A stretch of DNA of 64,000 bases from Dicyema japonicum. Taxonomy: Eukaryota; Dicyemida; Rhombozoa; Dicyemidae. The notes beneath the pieces were generated by a model. That model did not search any database and was not told the origin of the DNA. It saw only the letters and a program-made list of their open reading frames with translations. The position numbers were made by a program, and so were the translations under genes. Positions 1 to 10,860 of this stretch are shown piece after piece. The DNA lies in assembly GCA_011109175.1 (NCBI GenBank), contig RDEW01000034.1:212504-276503 (forward strand), given 5' to 3'. Each line of letters begins with the position of its first letter. Positions within the stretch are counted from its first letter, which is position 1.

Positions 1-174
1 GATATTTCATTTTAATTAGTACAGACAACTTTTTGGCAAGTAAACGCCGTAGGTGGACCCAGTCAATATCAAAATCTCTGAAGAAATCAAAAATAGTTTT
101 TAGAACATTTACTATGTATTTATTTTTTTATTTACAAAACAAAATGAGAAAAATATAGTTAGGGTAGTATTTGG

Positions 175-290
175 AAAGTTCACTGCTGACATTACGGACA
201 ACTGCAATCTCCATTCGTTGCCTCAGCCAGACTCCTTCCCGCACGTCTTTTTTACGATGGGACAATTTCCCCCGATTTCCCTCAATTGAA
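175..290 (-). mobile_element. REL-LINE 3-prime end (C-terminal tail)
   Basis: Read on the minus strand this encodes the end of the restriction-like-endonuclease LINE ORF: a stretch like REIGGKLSHRKKDVREG followed by VWLRQRMEIAVVRN. The same tail occurs near 3770, 18500, 29050, 32000, 38880, 49480 and 63480. Only the last ~38 codons are present and nothing upstream continues the frame, so it is a truncated insertion. Confidence 0.7.
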
Positions 291-299
291 CCGACTGGG

Positions 300-1135
300 G
301 GTATATAAGTTAAATCATAACAACTATAAATTTATTCTTGTGACAAAACGTCTTTATATACATTTTAAGACATCTTCATTTGACCTTGGATCGCTTAATT
401 TCAATTCGAATCATAAACTTTCCGCTCAACTATTATTATTGCTAGTACCATGACCATGTTAATATTAAATTACACGCTTCAAAATCAGAAGCGCTGAATT
501 CTGTTAGTAAAGATCCTGAAGATGATTGGAACGATAAAATTTTCAGTTGCTGCTTCTCTGAAATCTATTTTCTGTTGGATATTTGTGAGATGAAAAATCC
601 CCTAAAACTCAGTCCACTGTCACTCCTTATGTTGATTTTTCCTTCTGATATGTGTCCGATTGTCCAAAGCTGATGATTGTGCAGTTTCGATTTGGGAATG
701 TCCAACCTGCTACTTCAGCAGCTCTGCAACAACTCCCACTTTATGCAAAGAGTCGGTTTCGGCTAAATTTAATTTTATAAAATATAAAGAACATTTTAGA
801 GAACTACGGATAAAAATATAGCAGTCAGAAAACGTTGAAGAAAATATTTCCAGTCAATACCAGCAACTTTTGTGAAGAAATTGGGCCTCTGCGCCGTCAG
901 CTTCAAATTTTTCAAATTACTATATACTAGTAACAGCAAGTAGTGAAGATCCGTCATAGAGGCTTTTCTTAATAAGTCATTAGTTTTGACGATAGTTGTT
1001 CAGTGTGATGAGATGTTCACGTTCAGAGGAAGTCAAAAAACTAGCTTGATAACAAAGTGGATTTTAGAAAAGTTCCCATTTAAAAGAGTTCAAAATTTAA
1101 TTTCATAAAATGAAATTTTGTGATAAAATTAGAGT
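300..1135. other. No gene seen
   Basis: AT-rich sequence with stops in all frames and no motif I recognise. It separates a LINE tail from a SINE-like repeat. Confidence 0.6.
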
Positions 1136-1154
1136 TCGAAACAAATATATATGT

Positions 1155-1360
1155 TAGACAGATATCGGTTCGAATTTTGATGATTCCATTCTGGCTGAAG
1201 GCTCCACGCATTTACGATGCATCTTGTCTTGAAGAGTGACATCGTCAAACTCACACACAACCAAAAAAAGTGAGAACATGTCTTAGCCCTTTTATTAACC
1301 CCAGGCTTACAATCTATGGTAAGCCCAGCACAAAAAGTCACAACTAATTAATAAAGGAAG
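1155..1360 (+). repeat. tRNA-derived SINE copy (partial)
   Basis: A box-B-like GGTTCGAATTT (1167-1177) is followed by a body (CCACGCATTTACGATGC near 1203) that recurs in the SINE copies at 27731 and 30691. The tail around 1290-1356 is also found inverted at 40040-40105. The head with box A is missing or too diverged. SINE assignment rests on the shared body and the Pol III-like box; no end or target duplication was identified. Confidence 0.6.
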
Positions 1361-1560
1361 GAACTTAAAAGAGAACATCTGCTTGTCCCGACCAAATCCA
1401 TCCTCCAATAGTACATTAAAGACTTCCGCTTCAGAAGAAAAGTGGAGAAGTAGGTTTGCCTTCTTCCATTTTCATCAAACGCCCTACCGTCGCAGACATC
1501 GCTTTATTCTTAGGAGGACGAGTTTTCATATGTAATCTTCACCGGTGGATTTGGACAATT
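1360..1560. repeat. Dispersed repeat, three copies
   Basis: This stretch (GAACATCTGCTTGTCCCGACC, then a CTTCCATTTTCATCA segment, then a TCTTCACCGGTGGA segment) recurs near 46300-46490 and 57265-57460 with the same block order and moderate divergence. The copy here directly follows the SINE tail. The minus strand reads as short open stretches, but no protein family is recognised. Confidence 0.6.
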
Positions 1561-1784
1561 AAAATCACCTATTCAGTTGTTTTTAGGTTAATGTTTTTTA
1601 TTTAAATAATTTTTTATAAAATTTATTTGTTTAAAAAAATAATAATAATAAAATAATTGTAATGTTATAATATTTAAGTTATTTCTGATGCAGTGTTACA
1701 AGTTTGAAACATATCACTGGTCTAGAACATCCCTGCCACTCCCTATGCAAGCCGCTAAAAAAAGGAAAATTATTATGACAACCA

Positions 1785-2160
1785 GTGACATGTCTCGAAT
1801 GTTATCATCCATTTTTCCATCCCAATGACAGGAGTCGTCTGAAACAGATACACGATTTTGTTTCTACAAGAAGCATCCGAAGACTCGGAGACAATAAAAT
1901 ATTACAGCGACCCCCTCCTCCAATAGACCAATCAGAATCTTCTCTTTCAAAGGACGTGCGAGTAAACCTGGCTCGTCTACGATATGGGCACCACCAATAT
2001 CTATCAACATATGATATTCTCTGCCCCTTTTGCAACCTCCACGTGCTGACAACAAATCACCTATTTCAATGTCATGAATTGGCACAACGTTTCTCCACAA
2101 ACTGTCCGATCTATGGGAGCGACCAACATCTGCTGCGTCCTACTTAATAGCTGCTGGCCT
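1785..2160 (+). mobile_element. LINE ORF2 C-terminal zinc-knuckle region
   Basis: A 120-codon open frame matches the C-terminal end of jockey/CR1-type LINE polyproteins: VNLARLRYGHH (the usual LxxLRxGH), a TYDILCPFCNL Cys pair, then a T-x-HLFQCHE His/Cys pair. It lacks reverse transcriptase. A short TAAC-type tail follows near 2185. Related copies lie at 26480-26870 (minus), 29440-29830 (minus) and 46720-47090 (plus). Confidence 0.7.
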
Positions 2161-2259
2161 CCTACAAGTTAGTGAGGCTGAGGTTACTTAACTAACTAAG
2201 ATTAGCAGCATTGCGGAGTCTGATACAGTGCTACAAGTTTGAACATATCATAGAAAACA

Positions 2260-2660
2260 TCTACATTCGGTGTTAAGGTCCTTTTATGAGAGATCAGCAA
2301 CAATATTCGGTATGAAATATTGTCTCCTAGAAGATACAATAAAAGGGAGAGATGGGGCTGTTTGAACATATCCTCAGAACGGACTTGAGGTTATTAAATA
2401 AATTCAATATCTGCTGGTTGAGTAGTTGACACCTCTCTTGTCTTCATCGTACTCTTTGTCTGTCTATTCTCCCCCGTTCACTATTGCAACTCTCAACGTC
2501 AGAGGACAAGCCTCGAACACTAAACGGGGACTTTATGCATGGATTTCTCAATGAACTACGGAGACATGCGAGAGCGAAAGTAACACGGAGAAAACTGGTA
2601 AAACGGATAGTGAAGAGCACGACACAAGCGGAACCCTAAGTATTCATGTCTTAACGACAT
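2260..2660 (+). mobile_element. RTE-like LINE 3-prime end, mosaic
   Basis: Frames here match the end of RTE-type ORF2: a GLFEHILRTDLR stretch near 2355 and an LRRHARAKVTRRKLVKR stretch near 2555-2605, ending in the GCACAAGCGGAACCCT-like signature shared with the ends at 20350 and 44765. Between them (2480-2515) sits a FTIATLNVRG stretch that looks like an AP-endonuclease start, so this is probably nested or rearranged debris. Confidence 0.6.
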
Positions 2661-2990
2661 ATAAAGTTATAGTCAGAGACATTGTACTTCCCATTTGGTC
2701 AACTTTCCTAATAAAAATTGAAGAATGTGGACAAGTTGTTAAGGAACAACAATTCATGGTTCCGTTAACGCCTTGCGATCACAATCGTTTGTTGTAATGC
2801 TCCCTGTCTCTTGATGGGTTACTATAGTAACCATAGACTTTGCTCAATATAGTATTTTTGCTGAAGTGCTGATGTCATTTTCTAAAAATGGGGGTACTGA
2901 TTTAGCCTAGGGTGATGAGAAAAAAGGATATAATTAATTTTCAGTGATTTAGCCTTTCTTTAATAATTTTTTAAATAAAAGTTAGCCATT
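2660..2990. other. No gene seen
   Basis: AT-rich spacer between two retroelement fragments; no ORF or motif of note. Confidence 0.6.
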
Positions 2991-2994
2991 TGAC

Positions 2995-3870
2995 ACGGCA
3001 AGTCCTTCATAACACTATTGGACTTCGCTGGAATGAGTCATTTGACGAAGCTTGTCGGAAATGGAACGGGTCCGGACTCAAAATCTCCAAAAACAACAAA
3101 GCAAAGTAATTGGGATAACATTGTATGCTCCAAAAATTGTAAGACCTTAAAAAAAGCAAATCAACATCTCTGGCATGTTTGGTGTCAGCTTCAAGTGGAG
3201 GGAGTGGCATGGCTTGGTGCAATACCTTGCCCAAACCTCGGGACCTTTTTGGACGACGATTCTTTGAGGATTAAAATCGGACAATGGATGGGACTAGACG
3301 TTAGCCAGGAGCATTGATGTCGATACGGGAAAACAGTCGATGCGAAAGGATTGCACCCGCTGTCCTGCAGAAAAAACGCCGGAAGAGGACCACGTCATGC
3401 TCCTCTGAACGATGTGATGGTCAAAGCTTTGAAGGCTACAGGCTACCCAACACAGCTTGAATCAGTGGGTCTTGATCGAGGAGATGGAAAGAGACCTGAC
3501 GGGATGACGCTTTTCCCCTTCACGTCTGGAAGATCTTTGGTCTGGGACGCAGTGTAGACACGTTCTCAAGCACGAATATTTTCAAATCGGTTCAGACACC
3601 TGGAGCAGCTGCTTCGACTGCGGAGAACCTAAAAATATTCTTCCTCGGGGACCGCTACCGATTTACTCCTGTTGCGACCGAATCATCGGGAGCTGTTGTC
3701 CAATGACGGCTGAGTTCTTGCGATAACTCGGAGGAACGCTTGCCAGAAAGAAAAGGGATCAACGAGAAGGGTTATGGCTGAGACAAAAGATTGGAATGGC
3801 CATACTCCCAGGGAACTCGTTCGCAATCCACGCAGGGCTTCCTCAACTGACATTTGTTTTTTAAAAATTA
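2995..3870 (+). mobile_element. REL-LINE fragment with restriction-like endonuclease
   Basis: The C-terminal third of the REL-LINE polyprotein, in one frame to 3556 apart from a stop at 3315. It shows the linker after the RT, then LDDDSLRIKIG, a Cys/His cluster ending in [23 protein letters not shown], and the nuclease core [14 protein letters not shown] (PD...K-type) with LVWDA. A frameshift near 3556 separates the final part (VATESSGA, LWLRQKIGMAILPGNS). It is more than 80 percent similar by eye to the minus-strand copy at 38810-39830. The 3-prime tail is AT-rich and abuts MCAT. Confidence 0.85.
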
Positions 3871-3952
3871 TTTTATTAAGAAAATAAAATAAAAAAAATA
3901 ATTAAAAATGTTTTGAACGAATAAAAACATTAAAGAAAAAGTGAGTGAACCA

Positions 3953-4693
3953 GATATGAAGAATATGAGTTTGGGAGAATATAGTTCTCTCGTTTTCTCA
4001 GAGTGCCTGTCTTTCGAGGATGGTTTGTCTTATTTGTAACCCAAACAGCAATTAAAGTAGTAAAAGTTCGTGCTACATCCATGCAGAAGGCTTCGGAGAT
4101 GACTAATGGAGGGATGATTTTTATAATGGTCAACGGAATCTCTAACATCGAAGACTGCTGTAAGGCGGCTATTGAGCACTGCCATTCTGTGGGAATCGAT
4201 AATTCAGTTTGCCAACCTGCAAATTATCTTTCTTCCTCATTTCAAGTAATTGTTGGCTCTGAGGAGGTGACTATTGCCTTAATTGTAGGCTTTGGAGTTT
4301 ATCGAAGCGAATAGTTCAAAATTAGGAATTCGGAAAGTAAGAGGCTTCAGGTCAGTGGGGCCTTTCATACTCAGATGATGAATTTTGCCTGCGATGAACT
4401 CAAAGATGTCTTAAAGTTTGTTTTTGACTAAATTTAGCAATGTTAAATTTAATGAGCCCAAAATTAACGTAATTTCTAATCTATCAGCCAAACCGTACAA
4501 AAACGTCGAGGAGATCAAGGATTTGTTAGTCTGCCAGGTTGTGTCGCCAGTAAAATGGCAACAAACCATGGAATATTTGTTTAAGCGAAATGTTTACGAA
4601 GTCGGTCCTGGTAGGCAACTGAAACCTCTAATAAACTCTTCTATTGATGCAAAGTACCGTGATCAGCATTCCTATTATTTTGTGGAAGTGTGA
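3953..4693 (+). CDS. MCAT: Malonyl-CoA:ACP transacylase, 5-prime truncated, four exons
   Basis: Transfers malonyl from CoA to acyl carrier protein in type II (mitochondrial) fatty-acid synthesis. Visible motifs: the serine nucleophile in SLGEY (Ser codon 3968-3970), the VRATSMQ arginine region, GAFHTQMM with the catalytic His, VISNLSAKPY, QVVSPVKWQQ and the final EVGPGRQL. Three tiny GT-AG introns restore the frame: 4023-4048 (26 bp), 4267-4288 (22 bp) and 4416-4437 (22 bp). One base is missing near 4343, just before the GAFHT exon part. The N-terminal half, with the GQG motif, is absent; a REL-LINE tail ends about 80 bp upstream. Either the insertion cut the gene or the earlier exons lie outside the recognisable sequence. 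Family identity is sure; functionality is not. Confidence 0.88.
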
Positions 4694-4699
4694 TTTTTA

Positions 4700-5585
4700 C
4701 TAAAATATTTGTTCTGAATGCGCTTTTTTTCACATAAATTTATGTGGTTTTGCTTTAAGATTACTTTTATGTTATAATTGTCACCGCCTTAAGGTAGATT
4801 TTCCCGATTTTCTCCAATTTTTGTTCCAGGTGAGATTCAAACCCCACGGCATAGTGAATCCGGCCCTTTCATATTATAATATCTAATGCAAGGTCCAGTT
4901 GCACTGGGAATCCAGCAGTCTCGAGTTTTTTTATTAAAAGGTGACCTTATTTATTTACCAGCCGATCGTTTTCTACATTTTTCACGAGGAGGTGAGCCAA
5001 ACGTCATGTTCATTCGATGAGACGAGGTAGCTCACCCTTGTATCATCTGACTATTTAGCATTATTCCACGTAATGCAATTTAACTGGTTGAGGTGGTGAC
5101 GACGCCTCCATTGCACTATGTCTTATTCGTATTCCTTACTTGTAGGAAATGCAATTGTCCCGGAGTTATCATCTATAAAGTCCCAAAAAAATTATTAATA
5201 ATATTAAAATTACATATAGTACATATTTTTATTTAAAATATTAATATGAAACATGTATCTATTGAATCTAACACGTGATATCTTTGAAAAAATTATGATC
5301 TACTGTGCTATTAATAACAGATCGAACAATTCATTTTCAAAGATTTGAAACCCTACTTTATAAAAAATGGTATAGAACTGAGATACTTTTGTTCGGAAGA
5401 AGCAGAACTTAAAGATGGTTTATGTCGTCCAATTTATTCTAGGCTTAACATAATCACTTTGGACGAGATAAATTATATGGTTTATTGTCACTTTCCCTCA
5501 ATATTGCTACACGTACAGAAGTTAGTTATGTGGTTTCTAACTGTGTTTATTGTGAGGTATCAAATATAGTGATTTTAGTCAAAAC
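4700..5585. other. Spacer with repeat fragments
   Basis: No gene. Near 4832-4855 the minus strand carries a box-B-like GGTTTGAATCT, suggesting an old SINE or tRNA relic. A short motif at 5085-5130 (TTGAGGTGGTGACGAC, then ATTGCAC) recurs inverted at 11820-11865. Confidence 0.4.
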
Positions 5586-5589
5586 GAAT

Positions 5590-6660
5590 CGAGAAGATAC
5601 TTTACCCCTCACACAATTCGAAGGATAACCTTGTTCACTTAATAATGTGTTTACGGATTCCGAGATTCGCGGAGCACTCCTTCTCCTGAATAACAACAGA
5701 GCAGCTGGCTTTGACAATATTAGTGGAGAGTTTAAAATACGCACCAATTCAGCTAGCAGAAAAGTTAACTTTTATATTCAACAAGATATTCAGGACTCAT
5801 TGTTCAATTGACATCGCGATGGGAGCTCTACTTACTTTACAAAAACCTGGCAAACCTGCAGGTCCAATTGAAAATCTCAAGGCCGATCGTGGGTGACCAC
5901 TTTGCGAAAAACATTGTCGATTACAACATTGAATATCAAATTCAGTTGACCAATACTTGTCACCAAGTCAAAGCGGATTCAGACTAGAAAGATCAACCGC
6001 TGATATAGTATGGAGTCATCGGTGGCTTACGGCAATATGTCAGAAAATACTGAAAACAACAATGTATATTCTGCGAGTCAACTTATCGAAAGCATTCGAC
6101 TGTGTTTGCCGAGATAAACTATTGCAAGTTCTCAAGGACATAGTACGTTTTTTGCTGGCTGACACAAGCCTCATAGTGAAAGTGGGGAAGGGCTATTCGG
6201 AAAGATTCACGACCGGAATGGTACTCCGCAAGGGGACTCGCTTTCGCCAGTTCTCTTTGCAATCTATTTGGAAGCTACGATGAGGGACGCTGGAGAAGAA
6301 TTGGGTCACTTAAATAATCATTTTATGGAATTAATCGATGTTGATGACATCTGCTTTGTGTCTGAGGATGTGGATGTACTAAGAACTGTAGTAGATAAAG
6401 CCACAACAATTCTGGAGAAGTGGTCTTTGAAGATCAATTCAGAAAAAAACAGAGTTAATTTCGATTCAGCGGTTACCGACACGGATTGATAAGAAATGGA
6501 GGTTTACTAAAAGGCTCTGCTTGTTTTTTGGGTGATGCTAGGTACATTGCTCACAGAAAGATGTTGGCATTGTGTGCACTGAAAAAGATGTGGAGTATTT
6601 GGACTCGCAGAAAATTACCTAAGATTAGTCCGAAACTAAAGTATTGATTAATTTAAACAT
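5590..6660 (+). mobile_element. Clade C LINE reverse transcriptase, frameshifted
   Basis: Fragments of one RT read through at least four frames: AAGFDNI and LKYAPIQLAEKL (finger region, 5700-5770), TLQKPGKPAGP (5840), SQSGFRLERSTADIVW (5960-6015), LSKAFDCV (motif A; an Asn stands where the first Asp is usual), GDSLSPVLFAIYLE (motif B, across a shift near 6235), DVDDICFV (motif C, Asp-Asp kept) and a WSLKINSEK primer-grip-like segment. Too many stops to be active. Related debris: 18801, 35700, 37350, 40430, 45000. Confidence 0.75.
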
Positions 6661-6849
6661 GTCAGATGCTGGCACCTATCAAATCACCTCAGCGCTCGCG
6701 ACATAATATACTTGTTTTTGTAGCATTGTCACGTAGTGATTCATTAGATAATAAAACAAAAAATAGCTTTTTCACGTTGTGGTCGTTGTGGTGCCAAGAA
6801 GAAAGTAAAAAGAAAAGAAAAAGAAAGGAAAATCAGAAAACTAATCAGT

Positions 6850-7805
6850 CTAAGTCTGACTCTGTCACTGCCCTGCTATGGATCAAGATACACTCAAAGA
6901 ATTACTACTTTTACTTGCGAGGTCAAAGAGCTGTGCAAGTCTTGCGGATATTGCAACACGAATTGTACATCTTGCAGAAGATATTTCCACCTCGGGTGTG
7001 TCCGAATGTCGAAATTGGATGCGAGATCTTTTTACAAATGGGACTACGCATAATGTATGGATTCCGACCTCGCTCAGTGCAGCCATTCGACTGAATTCAG
7101 TCATCCCTCTTATTCTGGACAAATCGAACCATTTTTGTTACGCCTATCGGAGAGTCGGAAAGGTAGACGGATTCCACTGAGAATACCAAAGGCCGCATGA
7201 ATTCTCGCTGCTGAATGCCTCACGTCATTAATTGATAAAGCCATCAGCATCAGCGACCAGGCCTCTTGGATTCGTCTACTAAGCTTTGGATCAGTGACCT
7301 TTGTAATTTCTTCCTTGAAGCAAGCTCGCAACGAAACACTGGCCTCAAAAATCAAGAAGAGTACTTCTGCCTTTTTGGCCACTTAAACGCAGCAAAACTC
7401 TGGAATCTAGCCTGAGCAAGTATTTCGGTGCAAACAGTTGTCTACAGAAGCTGGGAGTAAACAGGAAGATTCTAAAGCATTTCGAGAGACGGGTGAACCG
7501 AAAACTGATGGAAGGGGACGTTCGCGCAGCTGCAAGAGCCATGCCGTGTAGTCTCTGAGTTATTGAGAAAGGAGCACCCTGTTCCACCACCGAACCAGTG
7601 GAACTTGACAATGTCAGAAGATCTCCCGGCATTTACTCCCACGGAATTTGAAGTAGTGGGTGGAATATTGTCTTTTGCATCCAGTAGTTGCGGAGGCCTG
7701 GACGGACTGCGCCCAAGCATACAAAGGACTTTACCTCTGAAGCTACTGCTGAAGCTCCGCCGAGCCTTGTTATCGTCTATCGCCTTGCTGCTCACTCGAA
7801 GTTAA
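6850..7805 (+). mobile_element. REL-LINE 5-prime part: PHD-like finger and RT N-terminus
   Basis: In one frame with two internal stops there is a Cys/His cluster (6916-6999, pattern C-x5-C-x2-C-x2-C-x3-C-x2-C-x4-H-x2-C, then a Trp) that looks like a PHD finger. It is followed by RRIPLRIPKAA, SLIDKAISISDQASWIRLL and KLMEGDVRAAARAM. A frameshift near 7555 leads into HPVPPPNQW and GGLDGLRPS, the conserved entry to the RT of this family. The rest of the RT is missing after 7805. Together with the C-terminal copies elsewhere this gives the order PHD, RT, restriction-like endonuclease. Confidence 0.72.
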
Positions 7806-8935
7806 TGGCGATACATGGATTTGTCAGTTACCCCCAATAAAAGGTCCAAATTTTTCGACCAAAACTACCTCTAGAAGTAACCGAATGTAACCAGACTGTA
7901 CCATAGTATTACTTACAATTATAATGAATTTTAGTTATATTATATCTCACTTTTGAAAAAGTTTTTTGACCACGTGCTTTTTAGTTTTTGTGGTACACTT
8001 TTATTTCGATTTAAAGTGCTTAGGAGACATGAAATAAGTAGTTTATTATTGCATTTGTAAGAAGAAAAGTGTTTAAATTAACAGTTTAAAAAAATAAAGT
8101 TTTGATTTTTTACCCACGTGGGCTGTCTCCCAGTGTCCCCCATCTCAGGGATCTCTGGGTTCTTGTATTAATGCCTAGAAATGATTAAAGTTGAAAGTTT
8201 TTGAAATTAGCATTGAAGGTCACGCCACTTGACAGGAGTGATATTAGTGAAATTTCACGAAACTCAAAGTCTTCATTTGTGATCCCTGGGGGACCGAAGG
8301 TCAGGACAAGTATGCCAGTCTTAAAGGGGCAACATATATGCAAGTGCGTACCCGAAAAAAGTTGGGGCAAGTGGGGTCAAATCCCGGAGAATCTGTATCT
8401 ATTCGGGGACCAGAAAAAGTGCTTGTTTTAAGCTCAAAATAACACTTTTAATAATTTGGTTTTAGAAATTAAAAAGCTATTTTTTAAATTGATTTAATAA
8501 GCTTATTTGTTAATTTGCTTTAAATATTTCAATAGCAAATGAGCCCCGATTTATTTGGAGTACCCACATGTCTTGACCACCTGGGCCCGACCACGTGGGT
8601 AATTTTTTGAGTGTCTAAATTTTTAAGTTTCCTAGCTTAGACACGTGCCTAAAATATATTAATTAAATAGAAAGTTATAATTAAGCCCTAAAACAGATTT
8701 TTAGGTTCAAATTTAATATTTAATGACCACGTGATCAGTTTTTTTTTTGTGGTAGACACGTGTTAAAATAAAAAATAATTAAATAGTATAATTAAATAGT
8801 TAATTTAAAGCTTTTATTTGGCTTTTTAACTGAATTTCTAACTCAGATGGAGATATCTAATTCTAGTTAGAGATAAGGCACGTGCTTAAAATAAAAAAAA
8901 ATAAATAAAAATGTTAAAACAAAATTATAAAACAA
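7806..8935. repeat. AT-rich spacer with seven CACGTG sites
   Basis: CACGTG occurs at 7971, 8115, 8592, 8642, 8728, 8757 and 8879. Several lie in a repeated context, GACCACGTG ... AGACACGTG, 30-50 bp apart and followed by AAAATAAA-type runs. This could be a decayed tandem or foldback element, or a cluster of E-box sites. No coding potential is seen. Confidence 0.45.
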
Positions 8936-8937
8936 TC

Positions 8938-9000
8938 TCTGGGACTCGAACCCAATCTCAAATAGCTGTCTACCTAGTATTGACAACTGAGGTTTTTTGG
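8938..9000 (-). other. tRNA-like relic with box B
   Basis: The minus strand contains GGGTTCGAGTCCC (complement of 8941-8953), a perfect box B with a T-arm-like stem. The 5-prime half does not fold into D and anticodon arms. Likely a tRNA pseudogene or a SINE head. Confidence 0.3.
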
Positions 9001-9169
9001 CAAAAAATATTTTACTTAACCTATGTCTATTACTTATTTTTAGGTGTACATTTCCAGCTAATTTAATAAGGTGTAATTAAGCCGTAATTTCTTAATTAGT
9101 AATGTTAAAAATTTGGAGAATTCAACTCTGCCATTTCGGGTGCAGTCTCCGACAAGCAGAACAACTTGA

Positions 9170-9775
9170 ATTTGTAGTTCGTCGAAATTGACTGTATTTG
9201 TAAGTCATCGTATTCACCACACTTCATCTTTGGCGTGGTGTTTCTGCTGGATTATTTATTCAAATGGAACTTTCGGGGGTAAAATCAGTCACAATCTTCT
9301 GTCTCGACTTGTCAACGACAAATTCTTCAAAGGAAATGGCTGAAATACTGCGGAATCCCCTCACATTCCTAACATAAATGGATCCCCTGGATACTTCTAC
9401 GATCAGAAATCAAATTATAAAACCAGCAAGTGATCGAAGGTCGAAATTCTCTATTTGTGAGTCCGAGATCATGATCCCTCTGGCCATGAAGAGATTATTC
9501 CCATAATCAAGCTCAGATTGGACAATTTCAGTTCCTTGGCAGTAACCTTGTATATTAGAAGATAGTCAGTTATCTTCAGTCTTCATTACAAAAAACCTCA
9601 CGAATTCCTCCAAGAAAATTGAGAGTCTCGTTTTGCTGGAGGCTCACATGAGTTATTTCCAGCGGACCCACCACTTTGGTGCAACCTCCGTATATGCCTC
9701 TGTACAACCTGAGTCGATCCACACCAGAAGAAGTCGACAAACCATTAGTTATGGAATAGCAGACTACCATACAAC
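9170..9775 (-). CDS. EGFR-family receptor L domain, partial
   Basis: Encodes the start of the extracellular region of an ErbB-like receptor tyrosine kinase. Seen in order: VCYSITNGLSTSSG (mature N-terminus), LYRGIYGGCTKVVGPLEIT, LNFLGGIRE, then after a 23-bp intron (9594-9572, complement) ITDYLLIYKVTAKEL, LSNLSLI, a one-base deletion near 9502, GNNLFMARGIM, FDLRSLAE, a 27-bp GTTTTA..GTAG intron (9424-9398) and VSRGSIYVRNVRGF. The order matches the L1 domain: Cys, beta-helix turns, then the ...GSIYVRN turn. A weak Cys-rich stretch follows near 9200. No transmembrane or kinase part is in the window. The signal peptide exon is probably upstream across a 22-bp intron ending near 9765. Confidence 0.7.
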
Positions 9776-9779
9776 ATAA

Positions 9780-10255
9780 TAAGACCTTTTTTGCCGACCC
9801 TACTCCGTGAAATATGGGAATATGTCAGGAAAAGTGTCAGAAGCAGCGACATTACACACGAAATAACGTTCTTGGGTGATTTTCGTTTTAATATAGTGAC
9901 CGAACGATTAATTTTTCCCGCTTATGATAATTACAGCTGTCGGCTGAATCTGGCCTGTAATTGAGAGTGCTTGAGGGAGTCTTGTAGACATTCTTAAGTG
10001 CCTTAGGACGATTAATGACAAATTGGAGGAATTACTGCTGTTTTATTAAATTTCATGTCAGATTTTAATGAAATTTATTTCCTTGTTGTAACAGTGCATG
10101 CAGACTTGGAGCTCGTATTATTCTGAATTATTAGATCAATTGAAACACTCGGATTATTCACCTTGAGGATGAATCATTTATCGAGCTTTAATTTGCATGC
10201 AATTCAAATTTTTTATTATTATTGATTTTAATAATTTAAAAATAATTAATTAACA
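9780..10255. other. No gene seen
   Basis: Low-complexity AT-rich DNA between the receptor exons and a LINE tail. Confidence 0.5.
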
Positions 10256-10261
10256 CAGCGA

Positions 10262-10560
10262 TTCATCCAAAGTGGTCCTCACCGACATTATCGACTTTGC
10301 GTTGCCTCTCACGATTGCAACAGAAATCAACTGGAGAAGCAACCGGTTCACATGTGCGTCGTGGCTTTCTAGTGTAGCTAGGCGTTCAAGTTTCTTTAGG
10401 AAGCGAAACTATTTTCCAATTATTCCTCCAGTTGTCTCGACCACAATTGGATAGAACGCAAATCGGTCTCGTAGGGCTTCGTATTTCTTCTCCTTTGCCC
10501 TCATCGTTTTTTCCGCGACATGGAGTGTGTCTACCGCGCTTTCGACAATGTTGGATGGGC
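10262..10560 (-). mobile_element. REL-LINE 3-prime end
   Basis: On the minus strand: NIVESAVDTLHVAEKTM, AKEKKYEALRDRFAFYPI, VVETTGG, then LLLQLISVAIVRGNA. This is the segment following the nuclease core in this family (AEKxK..KY..L, PxxVET, ISVAIxRGN). One stop interrupts it. The copy is closest to the tails at 28975 and 31930 and to the insertion at 41585. Confidence 0.8.
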
Positions 10561-10564
10561 AAAG

Positions 10565-10860
10565 TAAAACTTGATAATTTTCAATTTATTTACAAAATTC
10601 TGTTTTGGTAACGTGCAGACTTAGGGATTGGCTTAGATTGGTGATACCCGGTTCAATAAGTTTTCTGAAATGAATACGAGTCATCCCACCTAAAATTTGC
10701 GGTGTTGATTTCATAGATCCTCAGCTTTCACGTCGAGTCATGGTGGAAAAGCAAAGAGATCAAGAACTTCTCCACCAAAGCATAATTAATGGGATTTAAA
10801 ATCAATCGGCAACTCAAATATTAGTGAAAACATTGATTAAACAAATTGTTTGAATATTTC
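10565..10860. other. No gene seen
   Basis: Short AT-rich stretch without a supported feature. Confidence 0.5.

Noticed and set aside
4336..4349. A 14-bp intron GTAAGAGGCTTCAG in MCAT
   Set aside because: It would restore the frame but delete four to five conserved residues before VSGAFHT and is far shorter than all others; a one-base deletion is simpler.
6883..7795. Minus-strand frames of 79-107 codons opposite the PHD-LINE
   Set aside because: They mirror the plus-strand LINE frames and contain no family motif.
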